Positions 23,609 to 33,465 are shown, numbered from the stretch's first letter. The stretch is 43,399 nt of DNA from Ancalomicrobiaceae bacterium (GCA_031291575.1 JARLIT010000050.1:1-43399); one strand, 5' to 3'. A program made the numbers and translations. The notes: generated from the letters alone by a model not told the origin.

Positions 23609-25642
23609 ATGGCCAAAGCGCACGATCTCTTCGCCGCCGTTCCTGAACCGTCGCCGCGCCCACAACGGCGCGAGGCGGCACTCCGTGTCACCAAGCCGGC
23701 GGGAAGCTTGAGCGAATCCGAATACGACGCCTCGCATATCGAAGTGCTGGAGGGGCTGGAGCCGGTGCGGCGGCGGCCGGGCATGTATATCGGCGGCACG
23801 GACGAAAAGGCGCTGCACCATCTGTTCGCCGAAGTCATCGACAACTCGATGGATGAGGCCGTGGCCGGCCATGCCAGCTTCATCGAGGTGGAGATGGCGG
23901 CCGACGGCACGCTGACAGTGAACGACAACGGACGCGGCATCCCCGTCGATCCGCATCCGAAGTATCCGGACAAGTCGGCGCTCGAAGTCATCATGACGAT
24001 GCTGCATTCGGGCGGCAAGTTCGACGGCAAGGCCTACGAGACGTCGGGTGGTCTGCACGGCGTCGGCGTCTCCGTCGTCAACGCGCTTTCGGAATATCTC
24101 GTTGTCGAGGTGGCCAAGAACCGGCGACTGTATCGGCAGACGTTCTCGCGCGGCATTCCACAGGGCGGCATTGAGGAATTGGGCGAGGTGATGAACCGGC
24201 GTGGAACGTCGATCGCCTTCCGCCCTGATTCCCAGATCTTCGGCGCCGAGGCCCGTTTCAAGCCGGAACGCATCTACAAGATCGCGCGGTCCAAGGCCTA
24301 TCTCTTCGGCGGGGTCGAAATCCGCTGGACCTGCGCGCCGGAATTGGCCAGCCCCGCAGACGGCATCCCCGAGAAGGCCGTGTTCCACTTCCCCGGCGGG
24401 CTCAAGGACTTCCTGGCCGAGCGGCTGAAGGACGAGCGTCTCGTCGTCGACGACGTGTTCTCTGGCCGCACGGCGAAGACGTCCGGCCACGGCGCGGTCG
24501 AGTGGGCCGTCGCCTGGTTCGCTGGCGACGGCTTCGTCAATTCCTACTGCAATACCGTGCCGACACCTGATGGCGGCACGCACGAGCAGGGCCTGCGCAT
24601 GGCACTCTTGCGCGGCCTCAAGTCCTACGCCGAACTGGTCGGCAACAAGCGCGCCAGCGTGCTGACCGCCGAAGATGTGATGACGACGGCCGGTGCCATG
24701 CTCGCCGTCTTCATTCGCGAGCCGGAATTCGTCGGCCAGACCAAGGACCGGCTGGCCTCAAGCGAAGCCGCGCGCATCGTCGAAACGACCTTGAAGGACG
24801 CTTTCGACCATTGGATCGCCGCCTCGCCGCAGAACGCCGGCAAGCTTCTCGATTGGTCGATCGAGCGAGCCGATGAGCGGCTGCGCCGCCGGCAGGAAAA
24901 GGAAGTGCTGCGCAAGACGGCGACGCGCAAACTGCGTCTGCCGGGCAAGCTCGCCGACTGCTCGGATGCGGCCGGCCAGGGGTCGGAACTGTTCATCGTC
25001 GAAGGCGATTCGGCCGGTGGCTCGGCCAAGCAGGCGCGCGACCGCCGCAGTCAGGCGGTGCTGCCGTTGCGCGGCAAGATCCTCAATGTCGCTTCGGCGA
25101 CGCGCGACAAGCTCGGAGCGAACCAACAGCTGGCCGATCTCGCCCAGGCGCTCGGCTGCGGCTCCGGCAAGGCCTATCGCGAGGACGATCTCCGCTACGA
25201 CAAGATCATCGTGATGACGGACGCCGACGTCGACGGGGCGCATATCGCCTCGCTGCTCATCACCTATTTCTACCGCGAGATGCCCGATCTCATCCGCAAG
25301 GGCCATCTATTCCTCGCCGTGCCGCCGCTCTACCGCATCACCCATGGCGCCAAGAACGTCTACGCACGCGACGATGCCCACAAGGACGAGGTGCTCGCCA
25401 CCATCTTCAAGGGCAAGAAGCCGGACATCGGACGCTTCAAGGGCCTCGGAGAAATGATGCCGGCGCAACTGAAGGAGACGACGATGGCGCCCAAGTCGCG
25501 CACCTTGCTCAGGGTCGACGTGATCGAGGGCGACGAGGCCCCGACCAAGGATTCGGTGGAGCGGCTGATGGGCAATCGGCCGGAGGCGCGCTTCGCCTTC
25601 ATTCAGGAACGTGCGGCGTTTGCCACGGATCTGGATATTTGA
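23609..25642 (+). CDS. parE: DNA topoisomerase IV subunit B
   Basis: This 677-residue ATPase subunit acts with ParC to decatenate chromosomes. It has a GHKL ATPase domain with VIDNSMDEAV, NDNGRGIPVDPHPKYPDKSA and GGLHGVGVSVVNALSE. The transducer domain follows, then TOPRIM (about 490-600) with EGDSAGGSAKQARDRRSQAV and the metal-binding MTDADVDGAHIASLL, and a C-terminal FKGLGEMMPAQLKETTM. The KYPDKSALE segment and the lack of a long GyrB insert favour ParE over GyrB. GGAAG five bases upstream sets the start; an in-frame extension to 23456 would run through the repeat and has no homology. parC is not in the window. Confidence 0.94.
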   Translation: MAKAHDLFAAVPEPSPRPQRREAALRVTKPAGSLSESEYDASHIEVLEGLEPVRRRPGMYIGGTDEKALHHLFAEVIDNSMDEAVAGHASFIEVEMAADGTLTVNDNGRGIPVDPHPKYPDKSALEVIMTMLHSGGKFDGKAYETSGGLHGVGVSVVNALSEYLVVEVAKNRRLYRQTFSRGIPQGGIEELGEVMNRRGTSIAFRPDSQIFGAEARFKPERIYKIARSKAYLFGGVEIRWTCAPELASPADGIPEKAVFHFPGGLKDFLAERLKDERLVVDDVFSGRTAKTSGHGAVEWAVAWFAGDGFVNSYCNTVPTPDGGTHEQGLRMALLRGLKSYAELVGNKRASVLTAEDVMTTAGAMLAVFIREPEFVGQTKDRLASSEAARIVETTLKDAFDHWIAASPQNAGKLLDWSIERADERLRRRQEKEVLRKTATRKLRLPGKLADCSDAAGQGSELFIVEGDSAGGSAKQARDRRSQAVLPLRGKILNVASATRDKLGANQQLADLAQALGCGSGKAYREDDLRYDKIIVMTDADVDGAHIASLLITYFYREMPDLIRKGHLFLAVPPLYRITHGAKNVYARDDAHKDEVLATIFKGKKPDIGRFKGLGEMMPAQLKETTMAPKSRTLLRVDVIEGDEAPTKDSVERLMGNRPEARFAFIQERAAFATDLDI

Positions 25643-25837
25643 GTCTGGCGGCCCCGGCCGTTGACCGATCGCGCCGCAGTCGGTGTCATCCGGGCGAAGT
25701 CCAGGATCTGACGCCCCTTCCGCACGGCAGGACTGTCGAATAGGGCTCAGGTCTGATGCGCTGCGCCCTGTTGACAAAGGGAATTCCCAAATCGCGTTGG
25801 CCGTAATTCAAAGCCGGCTTTTGTGGACGCCGGCTGG

Positions 25838-25984
25838 ATGCGTGGCGATTTGACGGAAGGCGAGTGGGCGATCATCGCGTCGTTTCTGCCGGCCGAGCGG
25901 AACCGATCGCACGCACCGGGATCCAGTCGAGACCACCAGCGCGATCTGGCCCGGCGTAACGTGATCGAAATCTTTCCTACCTAA
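25838..25984 (+). pseudogene. IS5-family transposase remnant with in-frame internal deletion
   Basis: A 48-codon frame reads MRGDLTEGEWAIIASFLPAE, the N-terminus of IS5-group transposases (MRGDLTDxEWxxIxPLLP). It then passes, after about 15 unrelated residues, to RRNVIEIF, which resembles the RNVIERxF motif found near the C-terminus of the same enzymes around the catalytic glutamate. Nearly all of the DDE domain is missing, so it is dead. It lies between parE and the glycosyltransferase, in an interval of 410 bases otherwise free of genes, where no clear terminal inverted repeats could be found. Confidence 0.7.
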
Positions 25985-26052
25985 GAATCGACCGGTCCGT
26001 CTCGACGCGCCGGTGCCGTCGGGCCCGTTGCGGAGCTGGCGGAGCCGACGAA

Positions 26053-27105
26053 ATGCATCGGGCGGTGCCCCACCTGTTCGGACCGGACGCGATGACCAGC
26101 AACGAAGGTTTGATCCACCGCCCCCACGTCAGTGTCGTTATCCCGGCCTACGAGGCGGCACGATTCATCGCGGCGGCCCTCGATTCCCTGCTCGCCCAGA
26201 CCTTCGTCGACTGGGAGGCGATCATCGTCGACGACGCCAGCTCTGACGACACCTCGGCCGTCGTTGCCGCTCATGCCGCGCGCGACAGTCGGATACGTCT
26301 CCTGCGTCAGGAGGAAAATGCCGGGCCGGCGGCGGCGCGCAACCGTGCGGTCGAGGCAGCCCGCGGCGATTGGATCGCCCTGCTCGATGCCGACGATCTC
26401 TATCTGCCCGAACGGCTCGAGCGGCTGATTCGACTGGGCGAAGCCGAAGGCCTCGACGTCGTCGCCGACAATCTCTGGATGAGGGATCCGGCAAGCGGGC
26501 GGATTGTCCGCTCCGGTCTGCCTCAGGACGGACGGGTGCGCGACTGGACGCTTGCGGTGCTGCTGGCCAACGACCGGCCGGCGCGCGGCTTCGTCTACGG
26601 CCTGCTCAAACCGATCGTGCGCGCCGACTTCCTGCAGCGCACAGGCCTGCGCTGGCGCACCGATCTGCGCTACGGAGAGGACTTCGTTTTCTATGCCGAA
26701 CTCTTCATCCTCGGGGCCAAGGCGAAGATCCTGCCGGAGCCGTTCTACGTCTACGTGCTACCGATCAGCGAGACCGACGGCACCCGCTCGCCGAATTCGC
26801 GCACGTCGATGCGCGAGCATGAGCTGATCCGCACCGGCGACGTGTTGCTCGCCGCTTGGGGCAACCGGCTCGGCCCCGCTGAAAAGCGGGCGATCGCGCT
26901 GCGGAGGACCTATCTCGAACACGTCGGCAAGGCACGGGCGTTCAAGGCGCTGGTGTTTTCCGGTGACCGGCTTGCGGCGCTGCGGGCTGTGATCGAGACG
27001 CCGTTCCTCCTCCGTTTCCTGGCTTGGGGCGTATGGTGGCGTCTGTGGGCAAAGTTCAGTGGTCGGTTCGCCGGCCCGACGGATGACGCGCGGGGCACCC
27101 CATGA
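26053..27105 (+). CDS. Family 2 glycosyltransferase
   Basis: This 350-residue GT-A fold enzyme (PF00535) is likely to add a sugar to a lipid-linked or surface glycan on the cytoplasmic face. HVSVVIPAYEAARFI starts the nucleotide-binding strand, WEAIIVDDASSDDT follows, and ALLDADDLYLP has the DxD metal site. GEDFVFYAELF is the usual acceptor-side ED motif of exopolysaccharide transferases, and the C-terminus is hydrophobic. GGAG nine bases before ATG 26053 favours this start; ATG 26092 would give a 337-residue form and is a fair alternative. Its stop overlaps the flippase start (ATGA). The donor and acceptor cannot be inferred. Confidence 0.85.
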   Translation: MHRAVPHLFGPDAMTSNEGLIHRPHVSVVIPAYEAARFIAAALDSLLAQTFVDWEAIIVDDASSDDTSAVVAAHAARDSRIRLLRQEENAGPAAARNRAVEAARGDWIALLDADDLYLPERLERLIRLGEAEGLDVVADNLWMRDPASGRIVRSGLPQDGRVRDWTLAVLLANDRPARGFVYGLLKPIVRADFLQRTGLRWRTDLRYGEDFVFYAELFILGAKAKILPEPFYVYVLPISETDGTRSPNSRTSMREHELIRTGDVLLAAWGNRLGPAEKRAIALRRTYLEHVGKARAFKALVFSGDRLAALRAVIETPFLLRFLAWGVWWRLWAKFSGRFAGPTDDARGTP

Positions 27106-28580
27106 ACCTCGGCAGGCGGACGATCGCCGGCAGTCTGTGGAATCTGCTCGCCAATTCCGGCCAACAGGTGATCAATTTCGCCTTCTTCGTCTACATGGCA
27201 CGGCTGCTCGAACCAACGGCATTCGGCATCATGGCGCTGGGCCTGGTCGTCATCGACTTCGCGGTCTCCGCCGGCCGCCTCGGCCTGGTAGAGATCTGCA
27301 TCCGCGAAGAGGAACTCGACGAGGGGCTGGTGAACCAGATCTTCTGGTTCCTGCAGGCGGCAGGCGTCGCACTGACGGTGATCGTCCTCCTTCTCGCGTG
27401 GCCGGCAGGAGCGGCGTTCACCGCTCCGGACCTCACCGCGATCCTGCTGTGCCTTGCGCCGGTGTGCTGGCTGCAAAACCTTTCGGCCATACCGGAGGCG
27501 CGTTTGCAGAGGGCCTTCGGGTATCGCGCTCTGGCGATGCGGACGCTGGCCGGCTCGCTGGTCGGCGGCGGTGTCGGGGTGGCGGCGGCGCTGCTCGGCT
27601 GGGGGGTGTTTGCCCTGGCCTTCCAGAAGATTACCACGGTCGTCGTCCAGAATCTGGTGCTGTGGACGTCCGATCCCTGGCGGCCGTCGCTCCCCGGGCG
27701 GATCTATTCGGCCGAACTCACCCGAGCGGTGCGCATGGGTGCGCACATCGCCGTCTCGGGCGTCATGCAGATGCTCAACACCAAGCTGATGGATCTCATG
27801 GTGGCGATCTTCCTCGGGGCTGCGGCGCTCGGCCAACTCAGGACTGCGTGGAAGATCTTCGAAGTCCTGCTCTATTGCACGATCCAGCCGCTCTCGACCG
27901 TGTCGCTGGTGGCCTTCACCCGGCTGAACGGAGACCGGGTCCGCCTGTTTGACGGCTATTTCCGTATGACCGAGGTGTCGGCGCTGGCGCTCGCGCCGTT
28001 GCTGCTGGGGGCATCGGCGGTGGCGACTTTAATGGTGCCGTTGGTCTTCGGCGAAAGATGGGAACCGGCGATCCCGATCCTGCAGATCCTCGGGTTCATG
28101 GCGCTGGCGGGGGCGGTCGATCCGTTCTTCGCACCGATGATGACGGTGACCGGGCACACCGAGGCGCTCGTCCGGCAGGGCGCGGTGCAGACCGTTGCCG
28201 CTGTGGCACTGACCATGTGCACTGCACCGTTCGGGCTGGCGGCGGTCGCCGTCGGCCAGGTGGTGCGTTCCTTTGCGGTGGCGATCGTCGGCCTCGTCAT
28301 GATGAAACGCTCGATCGGGCTGCCGTTCGCGACGAGCCGGCGGGCGGTGTGGCCGGCCTTCGCGGCCGCTGTTCCGATGTGGGTCGCGGTGATGTTGGCC
28401 GCCCCCCGAATTCCGGTCGGGCCGGCGGGATCGTGGTGGCAGCTCGCACTGGCGGTCGCCCTCGGCGCGACGGTCTATGGGGGCGTGCTCGCGCTGTTCT
28501 TCCGCGGCGAAATCGGCGAACTCCTGCTTCGGGTGCGCAGTCTGGTCCGCGGCGGCGGCGAAACGCCCGAGCAACCGTGA
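27102..28580 (+). CDS. Wzx-like polysaccharide flippase
   Basis: This 492-residue inner-membrane protein of the MOP exporter group (Polysacc_synt_3, PF13440) has 12-14 hydrophobic helices. It opens with the usual GSLWNLLANSGQQVINFAFF and YMARLLEPTAFGIMALGLVV. Such proteins move lipid-linked oligosaccharides across the membrane. It is coupled to the glycosyltransferase before it, but there are no polymerase, chain-length or initiating transferase genes nearby, so it may serve a small glycan or a pathway encoded elsewhere. It converges on the RNA helicase gene. Confidence 0.87.
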   Translation: MNLGRRTIAGSLWNLLANSGQQVINFAFFVYMARLLEPTAFGIMALGLVVIDFAVSAGRLGLVEICIREEELDEGLVNQIFWFLQAAGVALTVIVLLLAWPAGAAFTAPDLTAILLCLAPVCWLQNLSAIPEARLQRAFGYRALAMRTLAGSLVGGGVGVAAALLGWGVFALAFQKITTVVVQNLVLWTSDPWRPSLPGRIYSAELTRAVRMGAHIAVSGVMQMLNTKLMDLMVAIFLGAAALGQLRTAWKIFEVLLYCTIQPLSTVSLVAFTRLNGDRVRLFDGYFRMTEVSALALAPLLLGASAVATLMVPLVFGERWEPAIPILQILGFMALAGAVDPFFAPMMTVTGHTEALVRQGAVQTVAAVALTMCTAPFGLAAVAVGQVVRSFAVAIVGLVMMKRSIGLPFATSRRAVWPAFAAAVPMWVAVMLAAPRIPVGPAGSWWQLALAVALGATVYGGVLALFFRGEIGELLLRVRSLVRGGGETPEQP

Positions 28581-28854
28581 TCGGGCAAGGGCGTTCGGCC
28601 TATTTGCCAGCCCGCGCTCTGGGCAGCGCGAGTAGAGGTGGCTTTCCTATGCCTCGCGGCCGTCAAGCTGTGGATGCCAACCTTTATCAACAAGGCCTAA
28701 CTTGCCTGTTGCGTCGGCGCAGGATCCCGGCGTTCGATGGGACAGCATCGCGACATGGCGTTGCGGCCGACATGACAACGCCGCGTCAGTCGAACTGGCG
28801 CGGCGCATTGGATTGGCGGGGAATGCCGGCAGACGTCGCGGCGGACCGCGGACG

Positions 28855-30540
28855 TCAGGTTGCGGTCTTGGCCGGGCGGACCGGCCGCAGCAGGAACGCC
28901 GGCACGTGATCGCCGAGACCGACGACATCCGGTTCATTGCGCTCGTACCGATCGGAACGGGCATGCTCGGCGCGTTCCGCTCCGGCACCCGGGCGGCTCG
29001 ACATCGGATCGCCCTGCCGGATCGGACCGGGTGACGCCGCCTTCGGACCGGCAGCAGCCGGGCGCTTGGCGGCGGTCGGTGCCGGGGTTTTCGGCGCGGC
29101 TTGCGGCGCGGCGCGACGCGCGGGGCGCTCCTGGTGTTCAGGTCGCGCTTGGCGCTCTGGGCGCGCCTGACGCTCCGGCGCAACACTGCGCACTTCCTCG
29201 ACCGCCGGACGCTCTTCGCCGACTTCGCGGGCAGAAACTTCGTGACCGTCGCGACTGCGCGGGCTGCGCTCCTGTCCATCCCGACCGTGGCTGTTGCGAG
29301 CACGACCATCGCGGCTCGGGGCGCCGTCACGGGCTGGCTCTCGGCCTGGGCGGCTGCGATTTCGCGCTCCTTCGCGGGTGGAACTGCGCCGCGGCGCGTC
29401 CTCCTCACCGTCCAATGCAGGCGCGCCCATCCACTCGATCTGCTGACCGAGCAGCCTTTCGATCGCTGCCAGATGCTTGTTGTCGAGCGACGTGACCATG
29501 GTGATGGCGGTGCCGCTGTGCCCCGCACGACCAGTACGGCCGACGCGGTGGATGTAATCCTCGGCGTGGATCGGCACATCGTAGTTGAGGACGTGGCTGA
29601 CGTCGGGAATGTCGAGGCCACGGGCCGCCACGTCGCTCGCCACCAGGACGGTGATGCGGTCGCCGCGGAAGCCTTCGAGCATCGCCATACGCGCCCGCTG
29701 GTCCATGTCGCCATGCAGCGCACCGACGTTGAAGCCGTGCTTTTCCAGGCTCTTAAAGACGATCTGCACATCGCGCTTGCGGTTGCAGAAGACGATGGCG
29801 TTCTTCAGGTCGGCGGCACCGCGGATGAGACCGCGCAGCACGTCTCGCTTCTCGTGCGCCTCCCGACCGGAAGCGACCAACCGCTGCGTCACGGTCATCG
29901 CCGCGGTCGCGGTGCGGTCCACCGAGATGCGCGTCGGATCGCGCAGGAAGGCGGCAGCCAACCGCTCGATCTCGCTCGGCATGGTGGCCGAGAACATCAG
30001 CGTCTGCCGCGTTGCCGGGATCATCTTGCAGATGCGCTCGATGTCCGGGATGAAGCCCATGTCGAGCATGCGGTCGGCTTCGTCGATGACCAGGATTTCG
30101 ACGCCCGTCAACAACAGCCGTCCGCGCTCGAAATGATCAAGCAGCCGGCCCGGCGTGGCGATCAAGACGTCGACGCCACGGTCGAGCTTCTTGTTCTGAT
30201 CGTCGAAGGACACGCCGCCGATGAGCAGCGCCACCGAAAGCTTGTGGTTGATGCCGTACTTGTTGAAGTTCTCCTCGACCTGCGCGGCCAATTCGCGCGT
30301 CGGTTCGAGGATCAGCGTGCGCGGCATACGAGCTCGCGCGCGCCCCTGCTCCAACTTGGTCAGCATCGGCAGAACGAAGGACGCCGTCTTGCCGGTGCCC
30401 GTCTGGGCGATACCGACGATGTCGCTGCCCGAAAGCACGACCGGGATCGCCTGTTCTTGGATGGGGGTGGGTTGCGTGTAACCAGCGGCGGCAACAGCCG
30501 CCATTACCTTATCGGAAAGTCCGAGTGTGTCGAAGCTCAT
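28855..30540 (-). CDS. rhlE: DEAD-box RNA helicase, RhlE-like
   Basis: This 561-residue RNA helicase opens with Q motif GYTQPTPIQEQAIP. It continues with Walker A AQTGTGKTAS, PTRELAAQ, motif II VIDEADRMLDMGF, motif III SATMP, ARGLDIPDVSHV and HRVGRTGRAGHSG. The helicase core ends near residue 380. The remaining 180 residues are disordered, rich in Arg, Pro and Ala, with RPERQA repeats, typical of RhlE-type tails that bind RNA. It probably acts in ribosome assembly or mRNA turnover, including in the cold. The start at 30540 lies behind a leader of about 80 bases from the promoter at 30629-30656. Confidence 0.92.
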   Translation of the reverse strand: MSFDTLGLSDKVMAAVAAAGYTQPTPIQEQAIPVVLSGSDIVGIAQTGTGKTASFVLPMLTKLEQGRARARMPRTLILEPTRELAAQVEENFNKYGINHKLSVALLIGGVSFDDQNKKLDRGVDVLIATPGRLLDHFERGRLLLTGVEILVIDEADRMLDMGFIPDIERICKMIPATRQTLMFSATMPSEIERLAAAFLRDPTRISVDRTATAAMTVTQRLVASGREAHEKRDVLRGLIRGAADLKNAIVFCNRKRDVQIVFKSLEKHGFNVGALHGDMDQRARMAMLEGFRGDRITVLVASDVAARGLDIPDVSHVLNYDVPIHAEDYIHRVGRTGRAGHSGTAITMVTSLDNKHLAAIERLLGQQIEWMGAPALDGEEDAPRRSSTREGARNRSRPGREPARDGAPSRDGRARNSHGRDGQERSPRSRDGHEVSAREVGEERPAVEEVRSVAPERQARPERQARPEHQERPARRAAPQAAPKTPAPTAAKRPAAAGPKAASPGPIRQGDPMSSRPGAGAERAEHARSDRYERNEPDVVGLGDHVPAFLLRPVRPAKTAT

Positions 30541-30628
30541 TTGATCCGTCTTCGCGGTTCCCGATGGTACGATCGCATGAATTCGGGTGAACTCGCGGAA
30601 TCTCTATTACATTGCGAAAGACGCACGG

Positions 30629-30656
30629 ACCATATGGCAAATACCGCGAAAGTCAA
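30629..30656 (-). promoter_or_regulatory. Predicted promoter of the RNA helicase gene
   Basis: On the minus strand TTGACT (30651-30656) and TATGGT (30629-30634) are 16 bases apart. Transcription would begin near 30622, giving a leader of about 80 bases; long leaders are common for cold-inducible helicase genes. Confidence 0.4.
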
Positions 30657-31340
30657 CGAAAAAAGATTAGCGTCACGCACAATTCGGAACTCGCGTTCCC
30701 TTTCAGTCGATCGTCAGGTGAAGGGCCGAGCGACCTCGCTGCCGATGGTTAATCCGAACATATCTCCTTTCGCGGAGGGCCCTGCGCTTTCGCTTCGCTG
30801 TAATGGTGGTGCCGGACAACCTGCCCAGGAAAGATTATTCCAGTGATGACCTGCGTTCTTTTTGCGCATTTGCCGAGATCAGATGGAAACCTGGCGGCCT
30901 CGGTCGCGGTCGGCACGCGCCCGCTGCGAGAGGGGCGAATCGCCTATGAACTATGCAGGCATACGCCGGAGGCCGGGCAGCCCCCTCCACGCCGACACCC
31001 GGTCAGCCATTGACCTCGGCGCCACACTGTCGAATCATCAATTGTTTTAGATGGTTCCACCACTTGCCCCGGGGCTGGTGCGCACCATCTTGAACAGGGG
31101 TGAAGGGTTAGGCACCACACCCATTGCGCTCCGCCGAGGTGCAATTCCCGCTCGGGCTGGTCGTCCGAAGAAGCGAGAATTGCTCTGCATTCAAAGGCTT
31201 GGGCGTCTTCCGGCCGGTCGGATCGAGACGACCTGACGGATCGCGCTCGATTGGCGGACCAAATGGTGCGGACGCCCTGCATCTGCGGATGCCGGTCAAA
31301 AGCACGACGGCATCCAGTCTGTCATTTGGGGGCAGTCTGC
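30657..31340. other. Non-coding interval between the helicase and cfa genes
   Basis: Nearly 700 bases in which no frame has convincing composition, ribosome site or family resemblance on either strand. It must contain the cfa promoter. I see no tRNA, long repeat or mobile-element end. A small RNA cannot be excluded. Confidence 0.45.
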
Positions 31341-32603
31341 ATGACGAGGCTTGTCAATCTTATCGAAGAGAGGATCGCGGCGGCCGGAGTTCCGCTGTCA
31401 TTGGGCTTGCCCAGCGGTGAGTGGGTGGGGTCGCCGAACGCCAAGGTGAAGATCAAACTCCACGACGCCCGCGACATTGCTTCGCTGGCGCTCGGACGCG
31501 TCGGGGCGGTCGGCGAAGGCTTCGTCGAGGGCCGCGTCGACATCGAAGGACCGATGCGCGATGCCATGGATGTCGCCGCCGGCATGATGCCGAGTACGGT
31601 TGTCGGCCCGCCGCCGTCGCTGTGGACGCGGCTGATCCTGAAGATCGGGTCCTACCTCAACCACACGCGGGCCAAGGACGCCGAGCAGATCCAATTCCAC
31701 TACGACGTGTCCGACGATTTCTACGCGTTGTGGCTCGATCCGCGCCGGGTGTATTCCTGCGCCTATTACCTGTTGCCCGACACGACGCTGGCCGAGGCAC
31801 AGGCTGCCAAGCTCGATCTCATCTGCCGAAAGCTCGACCTGAAGTCCGGCGAGCGTTTCCTCGATATCGGCGCCGGCTGGGGAGGGCTGCTGATCTGGGC
31901 CGCCGAGAATTACGGGGTCGAGGCGACCGGCATTACGCTGTCGAAGAATCAATTCGCGCATGTGTCGCGGCTGATCGAGGACAAGGGCCTTGGCAACCGG
32001 GTGCGCGTCAAGCTTCTTGACTATCGCGACCTCAACGGCGGCGAGGTCTATGACAAGATCGCCTCGATCGGCATGTTCGAGCATGTCGGCGCGGCCAAGA
32101 TGCGCGGCTATTTCGCCAAGATGAAGAGCCTGCTCGAGCCGGGCAAAGTGCTGATGAACCATGGCATCACGTCGAGCGGACTGGATGGGGCGCAGATCGG
32201 CTCCGGTCTCGGCGACTTCATCGAACGCTACATTTTCCCGGGCGGCGAACTGCTGCATATTTCGCAGGTGCTGCGCGAGGCTGCCGCCGCCGGGCTGGAG
32301 ACGGTCGATGTTGAAAACCTGAGGCCGCACTACGCCAAGACGCTGTGGGCCTGGTCCGACGCGCTCGAGGCGCAATTGGCGGAGGCGGAACGGGTATTGA
32401 CAGCTACGGCGGGCAAAGAACGGGGGGGAAAGATTCTGCGTGCCTATCGGCTCTATCTCGCCGGCTGCGCCATGGCGTTCGAGCATGGTTGGGTGGCGCT
32501 GCACCAGATCCTGGCGGTCAACCCGAGCGGCGACGTCGCCACCGGTGCCTTGCGCGGCGCCCAATCGGACTACCCATTCAAGCGAAACTACATCTACTCG
32601 TGA
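31341..32603 (+). CDS. cfa: Cyclopropane-fatty-acid synthase family methyltransferase
   Basis: This 420-residue SAM-dependent methyltransferase (CMAS, PF02353) adds a methylene bridge to unsaturated acyl chains of membrane phospholipids. An N-terminal lipid-binding domain comes first (about 1-110). QIQFHYDVSDDFYALWLDP and RVYSCAYYLLPDTTLAEAQ match the synthase entry. The SAM site is FLDIGAGWGGLLIWAAENYG, and SIGMFEHVGAAKMRGYF contains the active-site motif. GGGGG eight bases before ATG 31341 supports this start. Family members can make other modified lipids, and rhizobial genomes often hold several paralogues, so cyclopropanation is probable but not certain. Confidence 0.88.
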   Translation: MTRLVNLIEERIAAAGVPLSLGLPSGEWVGSPNAKVKIKLHDARDIASLALGRVGAVGEGFVEGRVDIEGPMRDAMDVAAGMMPSTVVGPPPSLWTRLILKIGSYLNHTRAKDAEQIQFHYDVSDDFYALWLDPRRVYSCAYYLLPDTTLAEAQAAKLDLICRKLDLKSGERFLDIGAGWGGLLIWAAENYGVEATGITLSKNQFAHVSRLIEDKGLGNRVRVKLLDYRDLNGGEVYDKIASIGMFEHVGAAKMRGYFAKMKSLLEPGKVLMNHGITSSGLDGAQIGSGLGDFIERYIFPGGELLHISQVLREAAAAGLETVDVENLRPHYAKTLWAWSDALEAQLAEAERVLTATAGKERGGKILRAYRLYLAGCAMAFEHGWVALHQILAVNPSGDVATGALRGAQSDYPFKRNYIYS

Positions 32604-32654
32604 GATCGTGGGCCGGCGCCCAGGAGCCCCTCTGCGGCGCCGCCCCACCGCGCT

Positions 32655-33308
32655 TCAGGCGTATTTCTGGGCGAGTTCGACGACAGCCGGCACGAGCGTG
32701 GCAACGAGCAGTGCCGCCATCGTCCAGTTGAACAGTTTCAGCCGCCATGGCTGCTTCAGCCAGCGCGAAACGATCGAGCCGAAGATCGTCCAGGCCGAGG
32801 ACGACAGGATGCCGAACACGAAGATGATGCCGACGACGACCGCAAGGCCGGCGGCGTAGCTCATCCCCTTCGGCATGTACACGGCCATCACGCCGATGGC
32901 CATCACCCAGCCCTTGATGTTGACCCACTGAAAGGCGGCGGCGGCCCAGAACGACAGGGGGCGCGCGCTCGCGACCGGCTGCGGCAGCCCGTCCGGATGG
33001 TCGATGTCGGGTTCGGGTGCATTGCCATAGCTGGCGCGAGCGACATGCCAAGCGAGCCACAGCATGTAGAGGATGCCGAGAACCGAGACCAGATCGTGGA
33101 TCCAGGGGAAAGCGGTGATCGTCGCGCCGAAGCCGGCACCGATCAACGTCACCATCACCGGAAAGCCGCAGATGACGCCGGCAATATGCGGCAGCGTCCG
33201 GCGGAAGCCGAAGTTCACCCCCGAGGTCATCAGCATGATGTTGTTGGGGCCCGGCGTGAACGATGCGGCCAGGATGAAGACGACGAGCGCCACGATCTGT
33301 TCGGACAT
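32655..33308 (-). CDS. LysE/RhtB-family amino-acid exporter
   Basis: This 217-residue inner-membrane protein (PF01810) has six hydrophobic helices. The family start AASFTPGPNNIMLMTSGVNFG contains the conserved PGP-N-M motif, and GFRRTLPHIAGVICGF follows. It exports an amino acid or derivative; the substrate cannot be read from sequence. A polar Pro-rich loop is present at about residues 93-112. It lies 157 bases downstream of tenA on the same strand and converges on cfa. Confidence 0.88.
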   Translation of the reverse strand: MSEQIVALVVFILAASFTPGPNNIMLMTSGVNFGFRRTLPHIAGVICGFPVMVTLIGAGFGATITAFPWIHDLVSVLGILYMLWLAWHVARASYGNAPEPDIDHPDGLPQPVASARPLSFWAAAAFQWVNIKGWVMAIGVMAVYMPKGMSYAAGLAVVVGIIFVFGILSSSAWTIFGSIVSRWLKQPWRLKLFNWTMAALLVATLVPAVVELAQKYA

Positions 33309-33465
33309 TGGGGGCTACGCGCTGTAAAATGTTACGGCAGGGGCATGCGACACATGTCGCCGCTCGCGCCCGACATTGCAAGCACAAAGCGCGCGGCCAC
33401 TCCGGCGAAGTCCATACGACCGATCAGATGAGATCGAGTACGCCGGACCAGCCGACGCCCGCCGC

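Noticed and set aside
25684-25717. Possible second copy of the 12439-12558 cloverleaf (starts GTCATCCGGG)
   Set aside because: Only the first few bases resemble the outer arm and no paired end or inner hairpins could be found.
28731-28760. Possible fourth copy of repeat part B (GGGACAGCATCGCGACATG)
   Set aside because: Only about 12 bases match and there are no palindromic arms or CTAG ends; likely chance or too worn to support.
32604-32654. GC-rich inverted repeat between cfa and lysE as a shared terminator
   Set aside because: The stem requires a bulge and has no T tract on either strand.
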